Assembly: GCF_018613605.1 (NCBI RefSeq) | Contig: NZ_JAGGPU010000005.1 | Coordinates: forward strand, 361,151-425,150 | Length of the DNA stretch: 64,000 nucleotides | DNA from: Pedobacter sp. ISL-64 | GTDB taxonomy: Bacteria; Bacteroidota; Bacteroidia; Sphingobacteriales; Sphingobacteriaceae | Reading direction: 5' to 3' | Shown: piece by piece, positions 15,299 to 23,496 of the stretch | Layout of the letters: the number at the start of each line of letters is the position of its first letter | How positions within the stretch are numbered: the first letter of the stretch is position 1 | Notes under the pieces: generated by a model | Database searches by the model: none | Told to the model about the DNA's origin: nothing | The model's input: the letters and a program-made list of their open reading frames with translations, nothing else | Translations under genes and position numbers: made by a program

Positions 15299-15391
15299 TA
15301 TATGCTCAAAGGGTAAAAGTCCCATACTCAGATTCTTCAAATCCTAACTCTAGGTAGATCATTCTTTTATAATGATAATGAACAATGTATA

Positions 15392-16012
15392 ATGTCAAAT
15401 TTAAAAAGGCAATTTATTATGATGCCTTATTTCTTCAATTTAACCAACAGTAACCTTACTTATTTAGATATATTAACCTATGTCGCAATCAAGTCGTTTG
15501 ATAACTCAAATAATGATTGCTTTCCCTCTTATGAAACTATCGCTGAAAGGGCTGGACTAGGTAGAACATTTATATCAGAGTCTATAGGTAGACTTGAAAC
15601 CAGTAATTTTATTAAAATAGATAGACGTGGTTACCAGAAGCCCAATAAATGTTACCCCAATCGATATAGTTTTACAATTGATAAGGATTACTTCTGCCAA
15701 ATTCCACATGAGATATTTAAAACAACAGATTTAACCAATTGTGAGAGAGCAATGCTCTTGGCACTTCGCCAATTTGCCGTCACTCCTTATCAGTTATATG
15801 GATCTTTAAAAGAAATTGCTCACGATCTGCATTTGCCATTAACAACGATAAATAAGCAATATTACTCTTTAGTAAAGAAAGGCTATCTTGATAAATCTAG
15901 TTTAAAGCGGAAAGTCACTTTATTAACCAGTAGAATTGATTGGGATTACACAGCGTATTTAACATTTGAAAAGCCCGCGAAACTACCAGAATTAACCCTG
16001 ATGATAGCTTAA
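15392..16012 (+). CDS. HTH_36-type winged-helix protein, replication-initiator-like
   Basis: 206 residues. An N-terminal winged helix (about 22-85) has the HTH_36 pattern: LTYLDILTYVAIKSF, then CFPSYETIAERAGLGRTFISESIGRLETSNFIKI. A second winged-helix-like half (about 125-185) has LTNCERAMLLALRQF and GSLKEIAHDLHLPLTTINKQYYSLVKKGYL. Two consecutive winged helices are the architecture of plasmid and element replication initiators and of some repressors. It is the only sizeable plus-strand gene in the element and faces the helicase gene, with a shared terminator between them. Confidence 0.7.
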   Translation: MSNLKRQFIMMPYFFNLTNSNLTYLDILTYVAIKSFDNSNNDCFPSYETIAERAGLGRTFISESIGRLETSNFIKIDRRGYQKPNKCYPNRYSFTIDKDYFCQIPHEIFKTTDLTNCERAMLLALRQFAVTPYQLYGSLKEIAHDLHLPLTTINKQYYSLVKKGYLDKSSLKRKVTLLTSRIDWDYTAYLTFEKPAKLPELTLMIA

Positions 16013-16017
16013 AAGAA

Positions 16018-16072
16018 GGGGGATAATTTTAATCAATTATATTACTTATATAGTTAATATAAAATATCCCCC
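16018..16072. terminator. Shared terminator between HTH_36 and helicase genes
   Basis: GGGGGATA (16018-16025) pairs with TATCCCCC (16065-16072) with further AT pairing inside. It lies between two convergent stop codons (16012 and 16074). Confidence 0.65.
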
Positions 16073-16073
16073 A

Positions 16074-18008
16074 TTATCTGCCCTCCAATCTCCTCAAATC
16101 ACCAGATAATGAATATTTCGGTTTGCCTAAAACATAATAGGTTTCATATCCCCGATGTTTATCTGGTTTCTTCGGCTCACGCAGGATTCCCTCATAGTAA
16201 TTCAAAATGTGGCAAGCTTTAGCCTTTGTTACAATATTATAACCTCCGACATGATTGAATTCATTGTATATCTTCTGGAGTGAAGCTTTCAAATCAGATG
16301 CATAGATTCGTTGATGAAGAGGAAAACTAATGAGTATGCGGTCAATCATATCTGAGTTGTTGTATTTTCTTTTGTTAACTATTCGGTTAAAGTACAGCGT
16401 TTTTAGGTCGCTTAATCGGTATTCAACCTCCTCCATATCCATATACAACCCCAACATAAACAATTCGTAAATGAGTGAATCTTCACTTTCTAACATACTC
16501 AGAGCATCAAAGAATTCATCATCTAGTGGAGTGTTTTCTTCTATATAAAGATTTAAAATACCATTTAAGGTATTCGATATTTGTTTACGTCGATCCTTGC
16601 CACTTGTTCTCTGCAGCTTAAGCTGGTCTTGATCGCTGATAGCATGCCTTACATTCCTATATGATACTTTAAAATGATTAGTATCCAAATAGGCTTGCCT
16701 TAATGCTGTTGGATTCGTATAGTAATTTTCTACTTTTAGTTTATATAACATCGATTGTTTGAAATAACTATATCTGCTATCCTCTGAATTAACATCCATT
16801 AATTTATATAAATTGTGGTCGGCTACGGCATTGACAACTTGCTTAACCGAATCGTTATTAAAATCAATTCCAACTTGCTTAAGCCTTGAGATTACCTTGT
16901 GTGAAAAATCAAATTCCTCTTGTAGTTCCTCACTGTCTTTATATGGAATTTCATAATATAGTTTCGTAATATGTGTAATTGATGAAACCCCCGAACGGCT
17001 TCTTCCCGTTATCTGTATGGCATCTGTAAAGGGGTCAATTATTGAATGTTTCGATTTTGGTATATTCGTTAAGAATATTATATGGGGTTTTAGGTTCAAA
17101 TAAATGTCTAAGCCAGCGAAGAACCTGCTGGTAAATGAATTGAATTTCTCATATTCTTGGCTGGCTACTGAGTTCTCAATATTTGTAGCACCCTGTTTGA
17201 CAAAGAAATCCTCTTTAATTCTATCTGCGCAGAATATCTTATGTTTATTGCTTACAAAATCTAAATTATTGATATATAAGATAGTTTGAACGCAATTGCT
17301 AAAGATTAGTACGGGTCTATCATCGTTATTATGAAGTGAAAGGATGTTTCTGATTGATGTTCGCAAATTGTTTGTAGTTATTAAGGTCAGATCTTGTGAA
17401 TAGTCAAACAATGGCTCAAACCGTAGTATTGAAAATTTATTATCCTTAAATCTTGTGTCATCAGGTATTATGGGAGTTGCAGAGATCAAAGCTTTGCTTT
17501 CGAACTTAAAGAAGTAATCCATTGGCTTAAGAATATTCTCTCTAAACCTGCAGTTTGTTACAAGTTGATCACATTCATCGTATAATAGATAATAGTTTTT
17601 ATAAACATCTTCATGTTTAAGTATAACCGTTATTAGTTTAATAAAACTATCGGGAGTTACCATAAACTTCTTGTGCTCGACATTCGTGTCTAAAAGATAG
17701 TTTTCTATCTCATGTATTTTTTTGTCGCCGTCAACTGAGCAAACAGGCCGTTTACTATTTGCTGTTTTAACGTTCATGACTTCTATAAATGGTATAATGA
17801 TTATCGACTTTCTTTCGCAATCTAGCTCTAGTTGTGTTGCGCCAAAATTCGGCCTAACCTTATCAATGATTACATCAGATGGTAGATATTCAGGCAATTT
17901 GTTCATTTTGAGAACATCGCCAATCCTTAAATTCTTATCCTTTTCGTTAATGTTTATAATCTTTGTTTTCATGTTGTTTGTATAAATGCCAGTCGAGGAA
18001 ACCAACAA
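16074..18008 (-). CDS. SF2 helicase-like protein with atypical P-loop
   Basis: 644 residues from the upstream ATG; an ATG at 17972 (12 codons shorter, MKTKIININ) is an equally good start. SF2 motifs: VRPNFGATQLE at the motif I position, where the usual GKT is replaced by GAT; YYLLYDECDQLV (DExx motif II); ALISATP (motif III); PVLIFSNC (motif IV region); and DAIQITGRSRSG (motif VI, QxxGRxR). The C-terminal 250 residues are helical and unassigned. Proteins with this GAT variant recur, as I recall, in Bacteroidota mobile elements and probably help replicate or process element DNA. It is followed upstream by an SSB-tailed protein 12 bp away, suggesting a replication operon. Confidence 0.7.
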   Translation of the reverse strand: MLVSSTGIYTNNMKTKIININEKDKNLRIGDVLKMNKLPEYLPSDVIIDKVRPNFGATQLELDCERKSIIIIPFIEVMNVKTANSKRPVCSVDGDKKIHEIENYLLDTNVEHKKFMVTPDSFIKLITVILKHEDVYKNYYLLYDECDQLVTNCRFRENILKPMDYFFKFESKALISATPIIPDDTRFKDNKFSILRFEPLFDYSQDLTLITTNNLRTSIRNILSLHNNDDRPVLIFSNCVQTILYINNLDFVSNKHKIFCADRIKEDFFVKQGATNIENSVASQEYEKFNSFTSRFFAGLDIYLNLKPHIIFLTNIPKSKHSIIDPFTDAIQITGRSRSGVSSITHITKLYYEIPYKDSEELQEEFDFSHKVISRLKQVGIDFNNDSVKQVVNAVADHNLYKLMDVNSEDSRYSYFKQSMLYKLKVENYYTNPTALRQAYLDTNHFKVSYRNVRHAISDQDQLKLQRTSGKDRRKQISNTLNGILNLYIEENTPLDDEFFDALSMLESEDSLIYELFMLGLYMDMEEVEYRLSDLKTLYFNRIVNKRKYNNSDMIDRILISFPLHQRIYASDLKASLQKIYNEFNHVGGYNIVTKAKACHILNYYEGILREPKKPDKHRGYETYYVLGKPKYSLSGDLRRLEGR

Positions 18009-18020
18009 CGGGCAATTAAA

Positions 18021-18542
18021 TTAGAAAGGTTTTGAGTTTAGCAGGTCTTGTATTATATTATCATCCTTAACCACCTCATAGGAATCAACTTCTTCAATGT
18101 TAAATTCTTTAACGGGAATAGAGGTAGAAGAACCTTTAGTGTTAACACTTTCTTTCTCTCCTAAATCTTCAATGCTCCAATCAGCTCCAAGAGATGATTT
18201 TTCTTTTTCTTGCCATTCATATTTGAACACCGTTACTTTAGCTACTTTTATAACTGCTCCTGTCAGCATTTCAGGATTAACTTCTTTCGGTCCATCTGAA
18301 AATGTATTGAATAGCCCTCCCAAATGTACCTGAACACTAATGCAATCATTACTTTCGGTAGAATGCTCTAGAGGTATCCAGTCGGCACACACTTGCCAGT
18401 TTATCCAGTTCTCATGAATCTCTAGCTTAATTAATTTGGTTATATGGTAATAACCGTCGACAATTGGTCGCTTAATATCTTTTGCTTTAATCTTTCTGGC
18501 CTTTGCAGTGTAGATGTTTAATAATTCTAATGTACTTTGCAT
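18021..18542 (-). CDS. Small protein with SSB-like acidic tail, first gene of replication operon
   Basis: 173 residues. The N-terminal 110 residues look strand-rich (YYHITKLIKLEIHENWINWQ, then DCISVQVHLGG, AVIKVAKVTVFKYEW) as in an OB-like or single-domain binding protein. The C-terminus is acidic and ends DLLNSKPF, similar to the DDDIPF-type tip by which single-stranded DNA-binding proteins recruit partners. The helicase gene follows after 12 bp. An ssDNA-binding role is inferred from the tail and context, not from a family match. Confidence 0.5.
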   Translation of the reverse strand: MQSTLELLNIYTAKARKIKAKDIKRPIVDGYYHITKLIKLEIHENWINWQVCADWIPLEHSTESNDCISVQVHLGGLFNTFSDGPKEVNPEMLTGAVIKVAKVTVFKYEWQEKEKSSLGADWSIEDLGEKESVNTKGSSTSIPVKEFNIEEVDSYEVVKDDNIIQDLLNSKPF

Positions 18543-18572
18543 TTTAAATTTGTTAATGTTAAACTAATTAAG

Positions 18573-18584
18573 GCTTGGCCAAGC
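18573..18584. promoter_or_regulatory. 12-bp palindrome upstream of the SSB-tailed gene
   Basis: GCTTGGCCAAGC is a perfect palindrome 31 bp upstream of the start at 18542, a plausible operator for the replication operon. Confidence 0.35.
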
Positions 18585-18630
18585 ATCAACAGTATTTCTC
18601 GTTGACATTACAAAGGTGCATATACAAGAA

Positions 18631-18657
18631 AGCCTCATCGGTGTACCCGATGAGGCT
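18631..18657 (-). terminator. Terminator after the 280-residue gene
   Basis: AGCCTCATCGG (18631-18641) pairs with CCGATGAGGCT (18647-18657), an 11-bp GC-rich stem, 28 bp beyond the stop at 18685; on the minus strand TTTCTTGT follows. Confidence 0.75.
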
Positions 18658-18684
18658 AATAAAAGAAAGTTGGTAACCCTATAA

Positions 18685-19527
18685 CTATCGGGTATTTGCT
18701 AAATGTTTGCGGTAATTCTTAACTACTCGTTTAAGGTAAGTTGTCTTCTCTATATTGGGGATATAGGTTGGCTTAAAATCAGTGGTAACATCAAAGTTTG
18801 CAGATTCTTCGTCATCTACTATTATAAATACTCCGGATAACAATATAATATCGAAGATAAACAGGTATTGCTTTCTTGATAGTTCTCCAATCATATGGCT
18901 ATTCATATAATCAAGCAGATCTTCAGCAATTTCCGCAACTAGATAATGGGTTGCATGATCTAACATATACTTTGTTTCGTTCAGAAGTTTTGTTAAAACC
19001 TCTAATGACGGGATATCATCATAATCTGCCAGTAACTCTTTAAGTGAGAACTGATATTGTTTTTTAAAAAGTTGATAGATTGCTTTTATAACAAAGTCAG
19101 TATTGCTAAGAGTTATCGGGTTGTCATCACTGTAATTTGGTAATATTACTTCAAGGTAGCGACTTGCTAATTTATCCTTTAATGCAGATTCACTTTTAGC
19201 TTTATTGGTTAAATGTTGGGTTTGTAACTGGTATGAGTGTAAGAATTTTAATGGTTCATAGCACTCTATGGCATCTGCTTTCTTTTCTTTTATTATCTCA
19301 TATATAAAGAAGTGCTGACCAATTATATAAAGAAAGTTATCTAGATGTGCTTCTGAAACCTTGTAAAGGCTAAATAAATCCTTAAGTTCTCCAAAATAAG
19401 CATCTCGATATTTGGATGGGATTATGGTGTAAGCTTGGTGATCTAAGAAAGTCGGAGTTGTATCAACGTATTTTCTGTACTTAGCTACTTTATCCGTATC
19501 TATATTTACTGGTATTAAATCAAACAT
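18685..19527 (-). CDS. Uncharacterised helical protein beside the integrase
   Basis: 280 residues, predominantly helical, with no signal peptide and no motif that I recognise. Blocks include LKDLFSLYKVSEAHLDNFLYIIG and YLFIFDIILLSGVFIIVDDEES; the latter is a hydrophobic patch too short and charged at its end to be a sure membrane helix. The gene is bounded on both sides by hairpin terminators (19531-19563 and 18631-18657), so it is transcribed on its own between the integrase and the replication operon. Confidence 0.6.
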   Translation of the reverse strand: MFDLIPVNIDTDKVAKYRKYVDTTPTFLDHQAYTIIPSKYRDAYFGELKDLFSLYKVSEAHLDNFLYIIGQHFFIYEIIKEKKADAIECYEPLKFLHSYQLQTQHLTNKAKSESALKDKLASRYLEVILPNYSDDNPITLSNTDFVIKAIYQLFKKQYQFSLKELLADYDDIPSLEVLTKLLNETKYMLDHATHYLVAEIAEDLLDYMNSHMIGELSRKQYLFIFDIILLSGVFIIVDDEESANFDVTTDFKPTYIPNIEKTTYLKRVVKNYRKHLANTR

Positions 19528-19530
19528 TAT

Positions 19531-19563
19531 AAAGCGAAGTAGTTGTTATTGCTACCTCGCTTT
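19531..19563 (-). terminator. Terminator after the integrase gene
   Basis: AAAGCGAAGTAG (19531-19542) pairs with CTACCTCGCTTT (19552-19563) with one mismatch. It lies 33 bp after the integrase stop and ends 4 bp before the start codon of the next gene. Confidence 0.65.
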
Positions 19564-19595
19564 AAAGATATTAAAGTCGCTGTAAGTTGAATAAT

Positions 19596-20822
19596 CTATT
19601 TTATCTGATTTAACTCTTCTACAGTAATTGGACTACTTATATTATCACTTCTGTCGTAGATTTGGGTAGTAGTAACCTTACTATGTCCTGCCCTCTTTTG
19701 AACTTCATATACGCTATTAACTTTTAGGGCCTTTGTAATGCTTGTATGTTTGAAATCGTATATTAAAATATGAGCAAATTGTGGATAATCCTCTTTAAAT
19801 GGCAATAATATACGCTCTCTAAACATTGTCTGAGTAAATATCTTTCTCTGTTTAGTTTGATTGTGAAATCCAATAATATAATCTTCACTCTCAATCAATC
19901 TTTCAGCTTTTATTGTATTCTCGTAAATCTTTTGTATTAATCTCGTAACGACTTCGCTTATAATAATCTTTCTCCATTTCTTACCTTTAGCATCAAATAC
20001 TGTTATCGTTTTATCAGCTAGGTCAACTTGTTTTACCTGAATGTTTAAAACCTGTATTGGTCTCAATGTGTTTTCTGCTACAAGTCGAGCCATCAAATGC
20101 AACCTCAAATACCTTTCGTTACTCTTTACCACTTCGAAGAACTCAATAAATAACGATTGCTTAATCTCATTAAATTTTGGTTGCTGTTGGGTAATATCAA
20201 GTTTCTTTAATTTGTTAGCATGATTGTTAATAGGCAATTCTTGTATTTGATTTAACCAAATGTAAAATCCTTTCACATAAACCATCTGCAAATTAATGGT
20301 GCTGTTACCTAGCCCCCACTTCTTTAAGTAACTACGATAATCAATCCAAATATTAGCATTTAGATCTGCAAGCGATAAATTGGCAAAGTGTCGATCAATA
20401 AAGGCTTTGACTTTCTTATTTCTTTCGGTGTAATTGTAGATGTCCTTTATCTCTCCTAACTGATGGCGTTTTACGTGATACTCGAAAAACTTGATAAACG
20501 CTTCTGTGACTTTTGTTTGAACATTAAGCGTTGCTTCTGATGATGGAATATAAATTCCAATCGGTTTAACCAAATCGCGAAGTTTGGATTCAAATAAATT
20601 GCAAAGCAGGAGCCGTTTTTTGTTTACAGAGTTTAGAGCCTGTATTTGCTCTAAATATTTAGTATAAATTGCTTTGACTCCCTCTTTAACTTTGTACTGC
20701 CTACCATTGTAAAAATATTCGATGCAATAGAGTGGGTATTTGTCTGTGTTAGATTTATCGGGCGTTACAAGAATAAATCGTATGCCATGAATAATGGCTA
20801 GTTCAATTCGTTGGGATTTCAT
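19596..20822 (-). CDS. int: Tyrosine-recombinase integrase of the element
   Basis: 408 residues. An N-terminal arm-binding part (about 1-110) is followed by a core-binding SAM-like domain (about 115-205) and the catalytic domain (about 225-400). Catalytic features: NTLRPIQVLN (box I Arg), Y355-D-F-K358-H359-T (box II, where the common HxLR is replaced by YDFK, a variant seen in Bacteroidota integrases), GH at 379-380, and the nucleophile Y389 in TQIYDRSD. It lies 122 bp from the right attachment repeat, as expected for the enzyme that inserted this element. Three TAGTAC words precede it. Its target is the 3' end of a protein gene rather than a tRNA. Confidence 0.9.
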   Translation of the reverse strand: MKSQRIELAIIHGIRFILVTPDKSNTDKYPLYCIEYFYNGRQYKVKEGVKAIYTKYLEQIQALNSVNKKRLLLCNLFESKLRDLVKPIGIYIPSSEATLNVQTKVTEAFIKFFEYHVKRHQLGEIKDIYNYTERNKKVKAFIDRHFANLSLADLNANIWIDYRSYLKKWGLGNSTINLQMVYVKGFYIWLNQIQELPINNHANKLKKLDITQQQPKFNEIKQSLFIEFFEVVKSNERYLRLHLMARLVAENTLRPIQVLNIQVKQVDLADKTITVFDAKGKKWRKIIISEVVTRLIQKIYENTIKAERLIESEDYIIGFHNQTKQRKIFTQTMFRERILLPFKEDYPQFAHILIYDFKHTSITKALKVNSVYEVQKRAGHSKVTTTQIYDRSDNISSPITVEELNQIK

Positions 20823-20850
20823 TAAATAAATGATTAAAGTTCGTGATAAG

Positions 20851-20888
20851 TAGTACTAAACTAGTACGAACGTAAAATCAAATAGTAC
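20851..20888. repeat. Three TAGTAC words in helical register upstream of int
   Basis: TAGTAC occurs at 20851-20856, 20862-20867 and 20883-20888. The spacings of 11 and 21 bp put all three on the same face of the helix. The last two extend to TAGTACGAA. Candidate arm-type integrase sites or operators for int control. Confidence 0.5.
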
Positions 20889-20944
20889 GAATAAGATCTT
20901 GAAACAAAGCTTACAACAGCTTAAATAAACAACTGATTTACAGC

Positions 20945-21029
20945 ATATTCATTTAAATTAATTTATTGTAAATACTCTAATGCGTCCTCAACAGTGTTAA
21001 CCGGCAACTGGCATACTTTATTTCGGCAA
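20945..21029. repeat. Right attachment repeat (85 bp), inside the yyaL 3' end
   Basis: Identical to 3401-3485. Bases 20966-21029 are the last 21 codons of the complete yyaL gene; 20950-20952 is the complement of an ATG that starts slyD at the other end. In this copy that ATG opens only a four-codon frame. Confidence 0.92.
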
Positions 21030-22972
21030 ATATAAACTTTTGTTTCATTGCTTTGCTTACCTTTTAACAGCGGCAGGTTACTTTTTGTTCCGCCCAATGT
21101 AATTTTGTTCGGAATATAATGTCCGCTTAATGCTAACTTAATACTATCGGTTTCTAAACCGGTAATGGCAATTTCGTTTATACCGTATATTTCGTTTAAC
21201 AGTTGAATAGCCCAGTTTGAATAAGCAGAGCCATAACTTTTGATCTTCGGCTGAACCGCAGCAAGCATTTCTGCCGCTTTTTCGGTATATTGTTCAATAT
21301 CGAAAAGCAAACCCAATTGCTTTAAATTCTGCGCCATGGTAGAGTTTGAAGCCGGAATTACATTATCCATTACTTCATGTTTACGGGCAATTAAATCTTC
21401 GCTTTCAGCTGAGGTATAGAAAAACATCGGCGAATCTGTATCCGTAAAATTAGCGATTACATAATCGGTCAATGATTTGGCCTCATCTAACCATTTTTCA
21501 TCAAAATCAGCCTCGTACAAGGCAATCAGTGCTTCAATAAAAAAGGCATAATCGTCTAAGAAACCTGTAATAGAAGCCTTTCCATTTTTATAATTGCGAT
21601 ATAGGCCACCGTTTTCTGATTTTAAGTGATTTAAGATAAAACTGGCCGCAGCTGAGGCGCTTTCATAATATGGTTTATGATTTAATACCTCTGCGGCATC
21701 GGCCAGGGCTTTAATCATCATACCATTCCAGGCGGTTAAACACTTATCATCCAGGCCTGGTCTGATTCTTTTGCTACGCACAGCCATTAATTTTGTTTTG
21801 GCTGAGTTTACTTTGTCATAAAGCTGTTCTGCATCAATATCAAATTTTGCAAGCAGATCGTCATCGCTGATGGTTTTGCGCAAAATATTGGTTTGCTCTT
21901 CTTCCCAGTTACCTTCTTCGGTAATGTTGTAGTAAGCGCCGATTAATTTGGCATCTTCTCCCAAAACCTGATCGAATTCTGCTTTATCCCAGATGTAAAA
22001 CTTGCCTTCTACCCCTTCGCTATCTGCATCTAATGCCGAATAAAACAATCCATCTGCTGAAGTCATCTCTTCAAAAACCCAATTTATTGTTTCAACTACT
22101 GTTTGTTTAAACGAATAAAACTTGGTGCACTGATAAGCCTCTGCGTATAAACTGATGAGTTGAGCATTATCGTAAAGCATTTTTTCGAAATGTGGCACAT
22201 GCCATTTATCATCAACCGAATAACGGGCGAAACCTCCGCCAATCTGATCATAAATGCCGCCTCTGCCCATTTCTTCGAGCGTATGGCAAACCGCTGTAAA
22301 AACAGATTCGTCATCTTTTAAAAAGCCATACCGCAATAAAAACACCCAATTATTGGGTAAAGGAAATTTTGGAGCGCGGTTATATCCCCCGTAACCGATA
22401 TCGAAATGGCGTTTCCAGGGTTCAATGATTTCGGTAAGGTGTTCGTTTGTATATTCTTCTTTTTCGGGCGCTGGGATTATTTTTTCGCTGTCTTTAATGC
22501 CCGAGGTTAACCGCTCTGCATATTGGATAGCCTTATCGGGTTCATTTGCCCAAAGTGAGGCAACATTTTCCAGAATATTGATCCAATCGTTTTTCCTGAA
22601 ATAGGTTCCGCCATAAATTGGACGCTGATCTGGCAAACAGATACAGTTTAAAGGCCAGCCTCCGCTTCCTGTCATGAGTTGGATGGCATACATATAAATC
22701 TGATCAATATCAGGGCGCTCCTCACGGTCTACCTTAATACAGATAAAATGACGGTTCATCACCTCGGCAACTTCATGATTCTCGAAACTTTCGCGTTCCA
22801 TTACATGGCACCAATGGCAGGCCGAATAACCAATACTTACCAATATGAGTTTATTTTCCGTTTTTGCCTTTTCCAATGCTTCTGCGCCCCACTCGTACCA
22901 ATTAACGGGATTATGAGCATGCTGCAACAAATATGGAGATGAGGCGTGGATTAAATTATTAGTATCAGACAT
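20963..22972 (-). CDS. yyaL: YyaL-type thioredoxin-domain protein (DUF255), integration target
   Basis: 669 residues, the full length of the YyaL/SPATA20 family. The N-terminal thioredoxin-like domain (about 1-165) has the hallmark [12 protein letters not shown] and the C52-H-W-C55 motif; the remainder is an alpha/alpha-toroid like that of N-acylglucosamine 2-epimerases and glycosidases ([18 protein letters not shown]). The cellular role is not settled. Its last 21 codons form part of the attachment repeat, so the coding sequence is complete despite the insertion. Before insertion slyD would have followed 10 bp after its stop codon. Confidence 0.92.
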   Translation of the reverse strand: MSDTNNLIHASSPYLLQHAHNPVNWYEWGAEALEKAKTENKLILVSIGYSACHWCHVMERESFENHEVAEVMNRHFICIKVDREERPDIDQIYMYAIQLMTGSGGWPLNCICLPDQRPIYGGTYFRKNDWINILENVASLWANEPDKAIQYAERLTSGIKDSEKIIPAPEKEEYTNEHLTEIIEPWKRHFDIGYGGYNRAPKFPLPNNWVFLLRYGFLKDDESVFTAVCHTLEEMGRGGIYDQIGGGFARYSVDDKWHVPHFEKMLYDNAQLISLYAEAYQCTKFYSFKQTVVETINWVFEEMTSADGLFYSALDADSEGVEGKFYIWDKAEFDQVLGEDAKLIGAYYNITEEGNWEEEQTNILRKTISDDDLLAKFDIDAEQLYDKVNSAKTKLMAVRSKRIRPGLDDKCLTAWNGMMIKALADAAEVLNHKPYYESASAAASFILNHLKSENGGLYRNYKNGKASITGFLDDYAFFIEALIALYEADFDEKWLDEAKSLTDYVIANFTDTDSPMFFYTSAESEDLIARKHEVMDNVIPASNSTMAQNLKQLGLLFDIEQYTEKAAEMLAAVQPKIKSYGSAYSNWAIQLLNEIYGINEIAITGLETDSIKLALSGHYIPNKITLGGTKSNLPLLKGKQSNETKVYICRNKVCQLPVNTVEDALEYLQ

Positions 22973-23100
22973 GGCAGTTAATGTAAAATGTAAGCGGGAA
23001 AATTGAATTCTAATTGGAGGCGTAAATCTATTAATATTCTACAAACCTATTTCGATTTAGTTTTTGTTTTTATACTTTAGTTGGAAATCTATCTGATGGA

Positions 23101-23424
23101 ATGGAATTGAGCAAAAACGAGTTATTTAATGCTATAAAAGAGATTGTTAACCAATCTCTTTTAAAAGTATTCCGTGGGGCAAATTCTGAATTACTTGAAT
23201 CTTACTGGCAAATTGGAAAACTTATTGTTGAGGATGAGCAGCAGGGAAAATTACGTGCAGCATACGAAAAAGAGACTTTAAAAAATCTTTCAAACCAATT
23301 AACATTTGAGTTTGGGAAAGGGTACGATTGTACTAATCTTACTAACATTAGAAAATTTTATCTTGCTTTTCCAATTCTTGACGCGCTGCGTCAAGAATTG
23401 AGTTGGACGCGTTATCGACGATAA
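23101..23424 (+). pseudogene. Truncated DUF1016 (YhcG-type) gene, N-terminal domain only
   Basis: 107 residues: an N-terminal DUF1016 domain with LLKVFRGANSELLESYWQIG, then IVEDEQQGKLRAAYEKETLK and TNIRKFYLAFPILDALRQELSW. Complete DUF1016 proteins are about 330-370 residues and end in a PD-(D/E)xK nuclease domain, which is absent here; the frame stops at WTRYRR and the following 70 bp show no continuation. This is probably the remnant of a gene lost by deletion, or a stand-alone N-domain. Confidence 0.7.
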
Positions 23425-23496
23425 ATTAGATTAAATGTAAATATTAAACTTAATCAAACCTTACACCCTTTACCTTCTACCCTCAACCTTAAAACC

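Larger units (their letters stand above)
14863..15391. other. 529-bp gene-free region with terminator, inverted repeat and promoter
   Basis: Holds a GC-rich hairpin at 14901-14929, an 11-bp inverted repeat at 15194-15264 and a -7 box at 15291-15298. The segment 15030-15120 has a faint tRNA-like D-arm word but no acceptor pairing. A regulatory or replication-origin role next to the HTH gene is possible. Confidence 0.5.
3401..21029. mobile_element. 17.5-kb integrative element inserted in a yyaL-slyD operon
   Basis: The two 85-bp repeats 3401-3485 and 20945-21029 are identical and exactly 17,544 bp apart. A tyrosine integrase gene lies just inside the right repeat. The interior holds RadC-like, helicase-like, HTH and many unknown genes on a lower-GC background than the flanks. 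The repeat covers the last 21 codons of yyaL, its stop codon, a 10-bp spacer and the first codons of slyD. Insertion therefore leaves both host genes intact. I see no relaxase, coupling protein, type IV secretion, capsid or terminase gene, so the element is not self-transmissible by any means I can recognise. The perfect repeat suggests recent integration or strong constraint. Confidence 0.9.

Noticed and set aside
3401..21029. Prophage
   Set aside because: No capsid, portal, terminase or tail gene in the interior.
3401..21029. Self-transmissible conjugative element
   Set aside because: No relaxase, coupling protein or Tra gene found among the proteins of the element.
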